This document shows, one piece after another, positions 44,049 through 52,044 of a DNA stretch of 64,000 nt. Source of the stretch: Halosegnis longus. Lineage in GTDB: Archaea; Halobacteriota; Halobacteria; Halobacteriales; Haloarculaceae. Every line of letters starts with the position of its first letter. Position 1 is the stretch's first letter. The stretch is taken from contig NZ_QKNW01000001.1 in the NCBI RefSeq assembly GCF_009663395.1, positions 434,001-498,000 of the forward strand, given 5' to 3'. Made by a program: the position numbers and the translations under genes. The notes below the pieces were generated by a model that worked only from the letters and a program-made list of their open reading frames with translations, made no database searches and was not told where the DNA came from.

Positions 44049-45227
44049 ATGGACCGGGTGGTCGCGAAGTACTACCTGTTCGAAGCGACACGCAACGCGC
44101 ATCTCTCGGGGCCGGTTTGGGTGTTGTTTCTCCTCTCGCGGGGGGTCAGCTACTCCGGCGTCGGGCTGTTGGATGCTGCGTTTTCGGTGACAATTCTGCT
44201 CTCGGAGCTTCCGACCGGGTACGCTGGCGATAGAATCGGTCGACGGCGTGCGCTCCTCATCGGAACTGCCGGTACCACTGTCGGCTCTATCGCCTTCGCG
44301 TTCGGCCAGTCGCTGGCGACGTTTCTACTGGTGTACGTGTTCCTTGCTGTCTCACAGACGTTCGCATCCGGGAGCGACAGCGCATGGCTGTATGAAACGC
44401 TGGAGACGAGGCTTGAGGCCGACGCGTTCACGCGGGTCCGTGGTCGTGGCCGTGCACTCGGACTGGTGACGGGCGGGGTGGCGGCGGTCGCTGGCGGAAT
44501 ACTCGGGTCGGTGAATCTCGCGTGGCCGTGGCTCGCCAGTGGGCTCGTGACGGCGGTCGCCGTGCCGGTCGTTGCGACGTTCCCCGCCTCGGCGACTGCA
44601 GACACGAGCGAGCAGACACAGCGGGCCGTGATTCGGGCGGTCCGAGACAGATTACTCGGGACCGACCTCCGGTGGTTTATCGTCTACACGGGAGTATTCG
44701 CGGCGGTGATGGGGGTGGTGAACTTCTTCGTTCAGCCGGTGACACAGGATGCGGTAACGGGGGTGACGGTCGCGGGCTACAGCCCGGATTCGGTCGTAAT
44801 CATCGGTGGTGTGTACGCGGCGTTCTCACTCGTGTCGGCGGTCGTGACGGCAAAGGCCGGGCGTGTCCGTGCGGCGGTCGGAACGGCAGGCTGGTTTCGG
44901 GTGGCTCCCCCGGCGCTCGGTGCACTCCTCGCCGGGGTCGTAGTCGTGCCGGCCGCGACAGTGCCGTTGTTTTTTGTTCTACGGGCGGTTCGGAGCGTCA
45001 CGGAGCCGCTACAGGGGCAGTATCTCAACGACCGGACGGGGTCGCTCGGTCGAGCAACGACCCTCTCTGCCGTGGCGATGGCCCACTCGCTCGTCGTCGC
45101 CCCGTTCGAGGTAGTCGGGGGAAGCATGGCCGATGCACTCGGCGTCATTGCCACAATCTCCCTGCTCGGCGGGGGACTGCTCGCGGTCGGGCTAGTGTGG
45201 TCGGTCGCTCACAGCGACTTCTCGTAG
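44049..45227 (+). CDS. MFS transporter
   Basis: The 392-residue protein has 12 hydrophobic segments. The DRIGRRRALLIGTAGTTVGS loop near residue 61 is the MFS A-like motif. The substrate is unknown. It is convergent with the GNAT gene, overlapping by 19 bases. Short direct repeats GAATCACTC at 43979-43987 and 44014-44022 lie upstream, close to the end of nadC. Confidence 0.85.
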   Translation: MDRVVAKYYLFEATRNAHLSGPVWVLFLLSRGVSYSGVGLLDAAFSVTILLSELPTGYAGDRIGRRRALLIGTAGTTVGSIAFAFGQSLATFLLVYVFLAVSQTFASGSDSAWLYETLETRLEADAFTRVRGRGRALGLVTGGVAAVAGGILGSVNLAWPWLASGLVTAVAVPVVATFPASATADTSEQTQRAVIRAVRDRLLGTDLRWFIVYTGVFAAVMGVVNFFVQPVTQDAVTGVTVAGYSPDSVVIIGGVYAAFSLVSAVVTAKAGRVRAAVGTAGWFRVAPPALGALLAGVVVVPAATVPLFFVLRAVRSVTEPLQGQYLNDRTGSLGRATTLSAVAMAHSLVVAPFEVVGGSMADALGVIATISLLGGGLLAVGLVWSVAHSDFS

Positions 45228-45685
45228 CCGACGTAGTCGTGGTCGGCGTCGTCGTTCTCCCAGACGGTGTAGCGGTCGTAGCCCCGTTCCTCGTAGAAGT
45301 CGATGAGGAACGGGTGGCCAGTGTAGGTTCCCAACTGGAGCCGGTTGTACCCCTGCTCGCGGGCGTACGCCTCGGCGCGCTCAAACAGCCGGGTACCGAC
45401 GCCGTGACCCTGTTCGTCGGGCGCGACGGCGAGCCGTTCTGCGAACGGGTGGTCCTGGCTTTCGAGGATGCGGACTGCGCCCACGATGTTCCCGTCGCGC
45501 TCGGCGACGAATTCTGCCGAAGGTTCTGCAGAGTCGAACCACGACCGGACGTACTCTGCGTCCACGTCCGTCATCCCCGTCGGGTAGCCGAGGTCGGCCG
45601 CCGTCTGGTACGCGGCGCGATACAGCGGGACGAGGGCAGCCACGTCGTCGGTCGTCGCGCGGCGAATCTCGACTCCCCTGCTCAC
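45209..45685 (-). CDS. GNAT-family N-acetyltransferase
   Basis: The 158-residue protein has the acetyl-CoA binding motif AVAPDEQGHGVGTRLFERAE near residue 85 and the GYNRLQLGTYTGHPFLIDFYEERGY segment. The acceptor is unknown. It overlaps the end of gpmI by four bases, so the two may be co-transcribed. Confidence 0.88.
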   Translation of the reverse strand: MSRGVEIRRATTDDVAALVPLYRAAYQTAADLGYPTGMTDVDAEYVRSWFDSAEPSAEFVAERDGNIVGAVRILESQDHPFAERLAVAPDEQGHGVGTRLFERAEAYAREQGYNRLQLGTYTGHPFLIDFYEERGYDRYTVWENDDADHDYVGYEKSL

Positions 45686-47196
45686 TCGAGTAACACCTCG
45701 CCGGTCATCGCCTCGGGGACGGGAACGCCAATCGCGTCCAGCAGGGTCGGGGCGATATCACAGAGCGCGCCGCCCTCACGGACCGTCGCGTCGGCGTCGC
45801 CGGCCGCCGGCACGGAGACGAACGGGACCGGATTCGTCGTGTGGGCGGTGTGTGGCGACTCTTCGGTCCCCATGTCGTCTGCGTTGCCGTGGTCGGCGGT
45901 GACGAACAGGTGGCCAGCGGCATCGCGAACAGCCGTGGCGAGCCGCGAGAGATTCGCATCGACGGCCTCGACGGCCGCGACCGCGGCGTCGAAGTCGCCC
46001 GTGTGGCCCACCATGTCCGCGTTCGCGTAGTTGAGTATCAACACGTCCGGGTCCTCGCTCTCGATGTGCTCGACGGCGGCGTCGGTGAGTTCGGGAGCCG
46101 ACATCTCGGGCTGTCGGTCGTAGGTCGCCACGTCCGGCGACGGGACGATGTGGCGCGACTCGCCGGCGAACTCCACTTCTCGCCCGCCGTTCAGGAAGTA
46201 GGTGACGTGGGGTGACTTCTCCGATTCGGCCATCCGGAGCTGGGTGTGGTCGGCGTCGGAAAGCGTCTCTCCGAGCGTCTGCTCGGGCTGATTCGGCGGG
46301 AACGCCACTCGTACGTCGAAGGTGGCGTCGTACTCGGTCATCGTGACGAGATGCGGCTCGGGCGGGGTCACGTCCACGTCCCACGTCGGCCGGATGTCGG
46401 CGAGCATCCGCGTGAGCTGGCGGGCGCGGTCGGCCCGGAAGTTGAAGAAGACGACCGCGTCCTCGGGGGCGAGGGCGTCGCCGTCGGCGACGAGCGTCGG
46501 CTCGATGAACTCGTCGGTGTCGCCGCGGTCGTAGCTCGCCTCGGCGGCGGCGACGGCGGCGTCGGCGGCGTGTGGAGCCTCCCGGTTCACGATGGCGTCG
46601 AAGGCACGCGCCGTGCGCTCCCAGTTCTCGTCGCGGTCCATCGCGTAGTAGCGGCCGGAGACCGTCGCGACGTCGCCGGTGTCGTGCTCCTCGACGGTCG
46701 CTTCGAGGTCGGCGAGGAAGCCAGCGCCCGACTTCGGGGCGGTGTCGCGTCCGTCGGTGAAGACGTGGGTGACCGCATCGACGCCGGCGTCGGCCGCGGC
46801 GGCGATGAGCGCGTGGAGGTGGTGCTGGTAGGAGTGGACGCCGCCGTCCGATACGAGGCCCATGAAGTGGACCTGTGCGTCGTTCGCGCGGGCGTGGGCG
46901 AAGGCGTCGGCGATGGCCTCGTTCTCGCCGATGCGGCCGGCGTTGCTCTCCTCGCTGATGCGCGTCGAGTCCTGGAGGACGACCCGACCCGCACCGATGT
47001 TGAGGTGACCGACCTCGCTGTTGCCCATCTGGCCGTCGGGAAGTCCGACCCGGCGGCCGTGGGTTTCGAGTCGGCCGGCCGCGCCGCGCTCGGTGAGCCC
47101 GTCCACGGTCGGCGTGTCTGCCGCGCGGACGGCATCGCGCGCGTCGGGGTCGTCGTTCAGCCCCCAGCCGTCGAGGATAACGAGTGCCGCGTGCAT
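45682..47196 (-). CDS. gpmI: 2,3-bisphosphoglycerate-independent phosphoglycerate mutase
   Basis: The 504-residue enzyme interconverts 3- and 2-phosphoglycerate. The nucleophile Ser60 is in DGQMGNSEVGHLNIGAGR, and TADHGNADDM near residue 429 holds metal ligands. This is the bacterial-type iPGM used by haloarchaea. It is followed by the GNAT gene. Confidence 0.95.
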   Translation of the reverse strand: MHAALVILDGWGLNDDPDARDAVRAADTPTVDGLTERGAAGRLETHGRRVGLPDGQMGNSEVGHLNIGAGRVVLQDSTRISEESNAGRIGENEAIADAFAHARANDAQVHFMGLVSDGGVHSYQHHLHALIAAAADAGVDAVTHVFTDGRDTAPKSGAGFLADLEATVEEHDTGDVATVSGRYYAMDRDENWERTARAFDAIVNREAPHAADAAVAAAEASYDRGDTDEFIEPTLVADGDALAPEDAVVFFNFRADRARQLTRMLADIRPTWDVDVTPPEPHLVTMTEYDATFDVRVAFPPNQPEQTLGETLSDADHTQLRMAESEKSPHVTYFLNGGREVEFAGESRHIVPSPDVATYDRQPEMSAPELTDAAVEHIESEDPDVLILNYANADMVGHTGDFDAAVAAVEAVDANLSRLATAVRDAAGHLFVTADHGNADDMGTEESPHTAHTTNPVPFVSVPAAGDADATVREGGALCDIAPTLLDAIGVPVPEAMTGEVLLE

Positions 47197-47232
47197 GCGC
47201 GAGGATTCGCCGGCGGGCGTAAGTAGGGTTCG

Positions 47233-48258
47233 TTATCGGGCCGTGACGTAGCCGCTGCCGGCACCCGTCAGCCCGACGCCGACGACGAAGCCGAGCAGCG
47301 AGCCGAGCGGGAGCGCGCCCTCGAAGCCACCGGTCTCGGTCCCCGACACGGGCGAGAAGACCATGAGCGCGACGAAGACGACGAGCAGCAGACCGACGAT
47401 GCCGACGGCGGCGGCGAGTCCGCCCGCGGCCGCACCCTCGGACGGGTCGTCCGCGCGGTCGCCGACGATGCGCCCGACGAGTATCGCCACGATCGGCGAC
47501 AACAGGAGCGCGAACACGAGCGCGACGGCCACGCCGTTGAACAGGCCGCCGCCGAAGCCGAGCGACTGGGCAGACGGGGGCCGGCCGCCGGGACCGAGCG
47601 CGCTCGCGAGGAAGATGGAAATCGTGTAGCCGACGCCGAAGACGAGAAACGTCGCGACGCCGGTGACGGCAGCGCCACGGAGCGCGTTGCCATCGGCCAC
47701 GGGGACGGCCACGGTGTCGGCGCGCGTGACGGCCGCGGCACCGGCGGCGGTCAGCCCGATACCGACGGTGAAACCGACCAGCGGCCCGGCACCGATGACG
47801 CTCGTTCCGGTGTCGCTCGCGGCGCCACCGAGCGCGCTCGCGACGGCCAGCCCCGCAAAAACCATCACGAGAAAGCCGACGACCGACGCGAGCGCGGCGT
47901 CGACGGCCGAGCGCACTCCGTCGTCGGCGGCGATATCCCGCCCGACGAGGACGGCGACGAGCGGCGACAACACGACCGCGAGCGCGAAGCCGACGACCGC
48001 ACCCGCACCGCCGAACAGTTGGCCCGCGACCGCGTCCGTCGTTCCGCCCCCGATGAACTGATTCACGAAGAAGAACGTCAGGATGAAGCCGAGTCCGACG
48101 GCTGCGTACAGGCCGACGGCCGCGACGACGCGCCGGTTCGTCGGCGGCGACTCCCGCCCGTCCGTCGCAGCCGTCGCAGCCTCACCGTCGTCTCCGACGG
48201 TCGCAGCTGGTTCCCCACTCCCAGTGTGGGACGCCGTCTCGGTTGGGTCGTCTGTCAT
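47233..48258 (-). CDS. Internally duplicated membrane protein
   Basis: The 341-residue protein has an acidic soluble leader (1-42), then two homologous halves, about 47-179 and 196-341. LSPLVAVLVGR (97-107) corresponds to LSPIVAILVGR (253-263), and GPLVGFTVGIGLTAAGAA corresponds to GSLLGFVVGVGLTGAGSG. About four hydrophobic segments occur in each half. The family is not recognised; an ancient tandem duplication of a four-TM unit is likely. It starts about 90 bases before the divergent NurA gene. Confidence 0.75.
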   Translation of the reverse strand: MTDDPTETASHTGSGEPAATVGDDGEAATAATDGRESPPTNRRVVAAVGLYAAVGLGFILTFFFVNQFIGGGTTDAVAGQLFGGAGAVVGFALAVVLSPLVAVLVGRDIAADDGVRSAVDAALASVVGFLVMVFAGLAVASALGGAASDTGTSVIGAGPLVGFTVGIGLTAAGAAAVTRADTVAVPVADGNALRGAAVTGVATFLVFGVGYTISIFLASALGPGGRPPSAQSLGFGGGLFNGVAVALVFALLLSPIVAILVGRIVGDRADDPSEGAAAGGLAAAVGIVGLLLVVFVALMVFSPVSGTETGGFEGALPLGSLLGFVVGVGLTGAGSGYVTAR

Positions 48259-48349
48259 CGGCCGGGAGTGTCACCCGTCCGTCAAAAAGCTACCCATAGC
48301 CCGTGCGCCGAGTCACTTTTTGCCGGCGGCCACCCGACTCCGACAACGA

Positions 48350-49606
48350 ATGACGCTCGACCCCGTCCACTTCAAGGCCATCTCGCGGTTGGCGAGCGGC
48401 GTCTCCCGCAGCGTCGACGAGTCACAACACCGCGAGTTCGGCGAGACGGTGTGGGCGGAGTGGCTCGACCCGCTCGTCTCGGACGGCCGCGAGGTGGTCG
48501 AACCGCTCGGCGAGCAGCGGCGCTACCGCGTCAACGCCACCGATATCGCGCTCGAAGCCGACGAGTACCACCCCCGCCACGGGCTTGACTCAGGGACGAT
48601 CAACCCGACCACGTTCAAGAACGGGCTGGTCGCGGACGTGGCCCACGCCGCGATGAGCCGCGTCCCCTCGGACCTCGAACTGCACCGTGGCCGCACCAAC
48701 GTCGTCGCCGTCCACTCCAACGACGTGACCATGGGGAACGTCGGCGGCGACTGGCAGATGGACGACGGCGGCTACGTCCGCCAGCGACTCCTCCACGTCC
48801 CGACGACCGACCACGCCAAGACCGCCGTCGTCCACGAACTCGCACTCTACATGGCCGAGGCGACCCACGCGACGGAGAACGCCGACGCCGTCACCGACCT
48901 GCTCGTGATGGACGGGCCGATCTATCCGAAGGGGTTGTTGACGTGGCTCCAGCGCGACCCCGAGCTCGCGGAGCTGCTCGCGAGCGACGAGCGCCCGCGC
49001 GAGGTGCTTCAGCTGTACATCGACCTCGTGGAGCGGTTCATCGAGCGTGACATCCCGATGCTCGGCTTCGTGAAGAACCCGGCGAGCCGGCTCATCACCC
49101 GCGCAATCCGCGAGAAGGAGGGGAACTCGCCGTGGCTCAACGACGCCGCCTTCTTCTCACAGCTGCTCGAACAGGGGGAGATGGACGACGGTGAGTGGGT
49201 GCGCGAGACGGAGGAGCTCACGTACACGAACTGGTTCGTCTCCCGCGGGAGCACGGACCGCGCGCTCGTCTCCCCGGACGTTCCGGGGGTCGAACACGCC
49301 TACGAGACGGCGGCGTACGAAGTCACCTTCGCGATGGTGTACGACCCCCGGACCAATACGGTCTACCGGGTGGAAGCGCCCCGCTACTTCACCGACGACG
49401 CCGACCGTCGCGAGCGACTCATCCGCCAAGTTCTGAAAGGCGTCGCGAGCGAACAGGGTCCGCCGGCCGTCGTCGGGAAGGCCGACTCGCTGGCGAAGAT
49501 TAGCGCACGCGAGACGACGGCGCTCCGGCGCGCGCTGGAGGAGGCGTTCGACTCGGAAATCGACGCCGACTACAACGACGACCGCTGGGGGCCGTTCGTC
49601 GAGTAA
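48350..49606 (+). CDS. nurA: NurA-domain nuclease
   Basis: The 418-residue protein has the NurA pattern HGLDSGTINPTTFKNGLV, with the metal aspartate at residue 80, and VLVMDGPIYPKGLL in the middle. NurA is a 5'-to-3' nuclease that acts with the HerA motor on DNA breaks in archaea. No HerA is next to it here. The start at 48350 is chosen because the in-frame extension upstream overlaps the divergent membrane gene. Confidence 0.85.
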   Translation: MTLDPVHFKAISRLASGVSRSVDESQHREFGETVWAEWLDPLVSDGREVVEPLGEQRRYRVNATDIALEADEYHPRHGLDSGTINPTTFKNGLVADVAHAAMSRVPSDLELHRGRTNVVAVHSNDVTMGNVGGDWQMDDGGYVRQRLLHVPTTDHAKTAVVHELALYMAEATHATENADAVTDLLVMDGPIYPKGLLTWLQRDPELAELLASDERPREVLQLYIDLVERFIERDIPMLGFVKNPASRLITRAIREKEGNSPWLNDAAFFSQLLEQGEMDDGEWVRETEELTYTNWFVSRGSTDRALVSPDVPGVEHAYETAAYEVTFAMVYDPRTNTVYRVEAPRYFTDDADRRERLIRQVLKGVASEQGPPAVVGKADSLAKISARETTALRRALEEAFDSEIDADYNDDRWGPFVE

Positions 49607-49652
49607 TGACGGCAAAGCATACATATCAGTGCTCGTGAACGGTAGGGATAAG

Positions 49653-50966
49653 ATGAGTGAACATGGGACACAGAGACGAACAGTACTGACGACAGCAGGG
49701 GGTGTCGTGGCGGTGCTGGCTGGCTGTACGTCTTCGGAAACACCGTCGACGGACGGTGGCTCGGACGCGACGACGGGAAGCGAAGTGACAGGCGAGACAG
49801 CGGACGCGACGGGCTGGCCGACCGCCTTCGGTACCGCCGGGAACACCTGTTTCTCGACGGATTCCGGACCGACCGACGGCACCCCGAACTGGACGTTCTC
49901 GCGTGACGAATTTCAACCGCGTGCACCGTGCGTGGCTGATGGAACCGTGTACGTCGTCGGTGCCGTCGGTGAGTCGGGGAGCGAACAGATGCGCGTGTTC
50001 GCACTCGATGTCGCGACCGGCGACCTGCAGTGGGAACAGACGGTTCACGACAACTCGCTCCCCCGCAGGAGTTCCGCGCCGACCGTCGCGGACGGTATCG
50101 TCTATGTGGTCACCAACGACAGCTATCTCGACGGACTCGGACTTGTAGCACTTGACGCTGCAGACGGCGAGATTCTGTGGGAGCTGTCGGGCGCAGCGGG
50201 AAACCACTACGGCGGTCCGGTCGCGCTCAACGGGCGAGTCCACACGATAACCGAATCCCCGGACGAAGCGAGTGCCCTCCGTGCGTTCGAGCCGGATGGC
50301 TCGCTCGCGTGGGAAAATTCCCCCGGCGACCAGGCGCTGAGTGCGTACGGCATCGCCGGCGGGGGAAACAGCCTCGTTGTTACCGACGTGACCGGCGTGT
50401 ACGGTGTCGATGCAGCAGACGGCGAGACGCGCTGGGAGATTCCAGCGGATGAGTTCGAAGAGCGTCTTCAGCTACCGCCGGCCGTCGCCGGAAACACCGC
50501 GTTCGTCGCGACCGGCGCGACCAGCATGACCAGAGGACGAACGGAGCCCGAGTCAACGTATCGCCTGTATGCACTCGATATCGCGAACGGAGCACAGCGA
50601 TGGCGGACCAGCATGAGCAACGATGACGAACCGGCTGCTCCGGCTGGACCGCTGGCGGTGACCGACGACGCCGTGTTCGTGGTACAGGCACCAATTACCG
50701 ACGGTGGTCGCGAACTTGTCGCCTACGACCGAACGTCGGGAACAGTTCAGTCGCGGCAGTCGCTTCGTTTTGTTCCGAATCTCGCTAGTCCGACGGTCGC
50801 GGGGGGGACCCCGTACGTTCCAGCAGATTTCGGTATCGTGACCGATGACGGTACGCTGGCGGAGTCACTTGAGTTGTCGGCGGCGCTGCAGGCGAACTGG
50901 GGGGTTCCCGTGTTCGACGGGCAGGCGGCGGTCGTTACCAATGAGGGAATCGCGCTGTTGCAGTAA
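49653..50966 (+). CDS. PQQ-type beta-propeller lipoprotein
   Basis: The 437-residue protein starts MSEHGTQRRTVLTTAGGVV, a Tat-type leader ending at a lipobox LAGC with Cys near residue 25. The rest has repeated blades with GDLQWEQTV, GEILWELSG and GETRWEIP motifs (PQQ-like repeats). It is probably outside the membrane as a lipoprotein; no cofactor can be assumed. The ATG at 49653 is chosen by the signal. Confidence 0.9.
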   Translation: MSEHGTQRRTVLTTAGGVVAVLAGCTSSETPSTDGGSDATTGSEVTGETADATGWPTAFGTAGNTCFSTDSGPTDGTPNWTFSRDEFQPRAPCVADGTVYVVGAVGESGSEQMRVFALDVATGDLQWEQTVHDNSLPRRSSAPTVADGIVYVVTNDSYLDGLGLVALDAADGEILWELSGAAGNHYGGPVALNGRVHTITESPDEASALRAFEPDGSLAWENSPGDQALSAYGIAGGGNSLVVTDVTGVYGVDAADGETRWEIPADEFEERLQLPPAVAGNTAFVATGATSMTRGRTEPESTYRLYALDIANGAQRWRTSMSNDDEPAAPAGPLAVTDDAVFVVQAPITDGGRELVAYDRTSGTVQSRQSLRFVPNLASPTVAGGTPYVPADFGIVTDDGTLAESLELSAALQANWGVPVFDGQAAVVTNEGIALLQ

Positions 50967-51302
50967 TCAAGCTTCCGTCGGTTCGAGCACGTCGATAATG
51001 ACCTCATTTTCCGCGACGCCGAGGCGGGCGAACTGCGTGCGGAGATGCTCCTCCGCGGCGGCAATGGCGCGGTCGCGCTCCTCGAAGCCGCGCGGCGTCG
51101 GCGACTCGAAGGCGACGCGAATCTCCTTGCCGCCGATGGTCTGGGCCTGTCCGCCGGTGGCCACCTGATAAAAGGAGTCACACACCCAGACGTACGGCGC
51201 GTCGGGGTCGGCCGCACCGCGGTAGGAGGGTGGCTCCTCGCCGGGTTCATACAGCGTGCCCGTCACCCCCGTTCCGCCCGCGAAACCGCGAATCTGTAGC
51301 AT
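50967..51302 (-). CDS. Hypothetical protein
   Basis: The 111-residue acidic protein has DAPYVWVCDSFYQVATGG and a C-terminal helical end. I cannot name its family with certainty. It converges with the PQQ lipoprotein gene with no gap, and lies downstream of no clear promoter partner. Confidence 0.7.
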   Translation of the reverse strand: MLQIRGFAGGTGVTGTLYEPGEEPPSYRGAADPDAPYVWVCDSFYQVATGGQAQTIGGKEIRVAFESPTPRGFEERDRAIAAAEEHLRTQFARLGVAENEVIIDVLEPTEA

Positions 51303-51338
51303 ACCCGACGTAGGGGTGGGAGACGTAAATGGTCGCCG

Positions 51339-51815
51339 TCAGTCGCTCCCGGCTATCGGCTGGGCGAACTGCACCTGCTTCGGTCGCAGACCGACCCGGC
51401 GGTAGAACCGTCGTGCACCGTCGTTGTGCCACTCACAACTCACTTTGAGTTGGTCGCAGTCCCGCTCGCGGGCGATAGCGCGCACGCGCTCAATGACCGC
51501 CGTGCCGTGACCCTGACCGCGGTGTTCCTCGTCGATAGCGAGGTTCTCGATACGGAGGTACCGGGCCTGTTCGCGCGAGGGGTGGTCACCCTCGCGAAGG
51601 GTGAGAAAGCCAATCGTCTCGCCGTCGTGGGCGATGAGGTAGTTCGAGACGGCCTCGTCATCGAGGAGGGCGCGGAAGCCGTCGTCGGGAACGTCGCCGA
51701 GCGCGTCGTCGCTGAGTTCGTTCAGGTCGTCGTACTGTTCCATCTCGCGGGCGAGGGCGTACCAGCGGCTGGTGAGCGCGTCGAGGTCGTCCGCGGTCGC
51801 ATCGAGGAGACGCAT
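51339..51815 (-). CDS. GNAT-family N-acetyltransferase
   Basis: The 158-residue protein has the acetyl-CoA loop IDEEHRGQGHGTAVIERVRA and the WHNDGARRFYRRVGLRPKQV segment. The acceptor is unknown. The start at 51815 is chosen by family boundaries; the frame upstream is not coding in character. Confidence 0.85.
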   Translation of the reverse strand: MRLLDATADDLDALTSRWYALAREMEQYDDLNELSDDALGDVPDDGFRALLDDEAVSNYLIAHDGETIGFLTLREGDHPSREQARYLRIENLAIDEEHRGQGHGTAVIERVRAIARERDCDQLKVSCEWHNDGARRFYRRVGLRPKQVQFAQPIAGSD

Positions 51816-52044
51816 ACCGACGCGTTGGACGTGGGTGGCTTGATGATTTGGCCGGTGTGGTACCTGTTGGCGTGGCGTCGCATCGCACGTCGCCAGAACG
51901 CATAAACCGTCGCCGGGCGACGTGTGGATATGCGCAGTGTTCGGACGACTGTGTTCGTAGGCCCCGCGTAGGGCCACCACTATCCTCTCTCGGCGCGCGC
52001 ACCGTTTCCGAACAGTCTAAACACACCACACAGTATCACGACAC

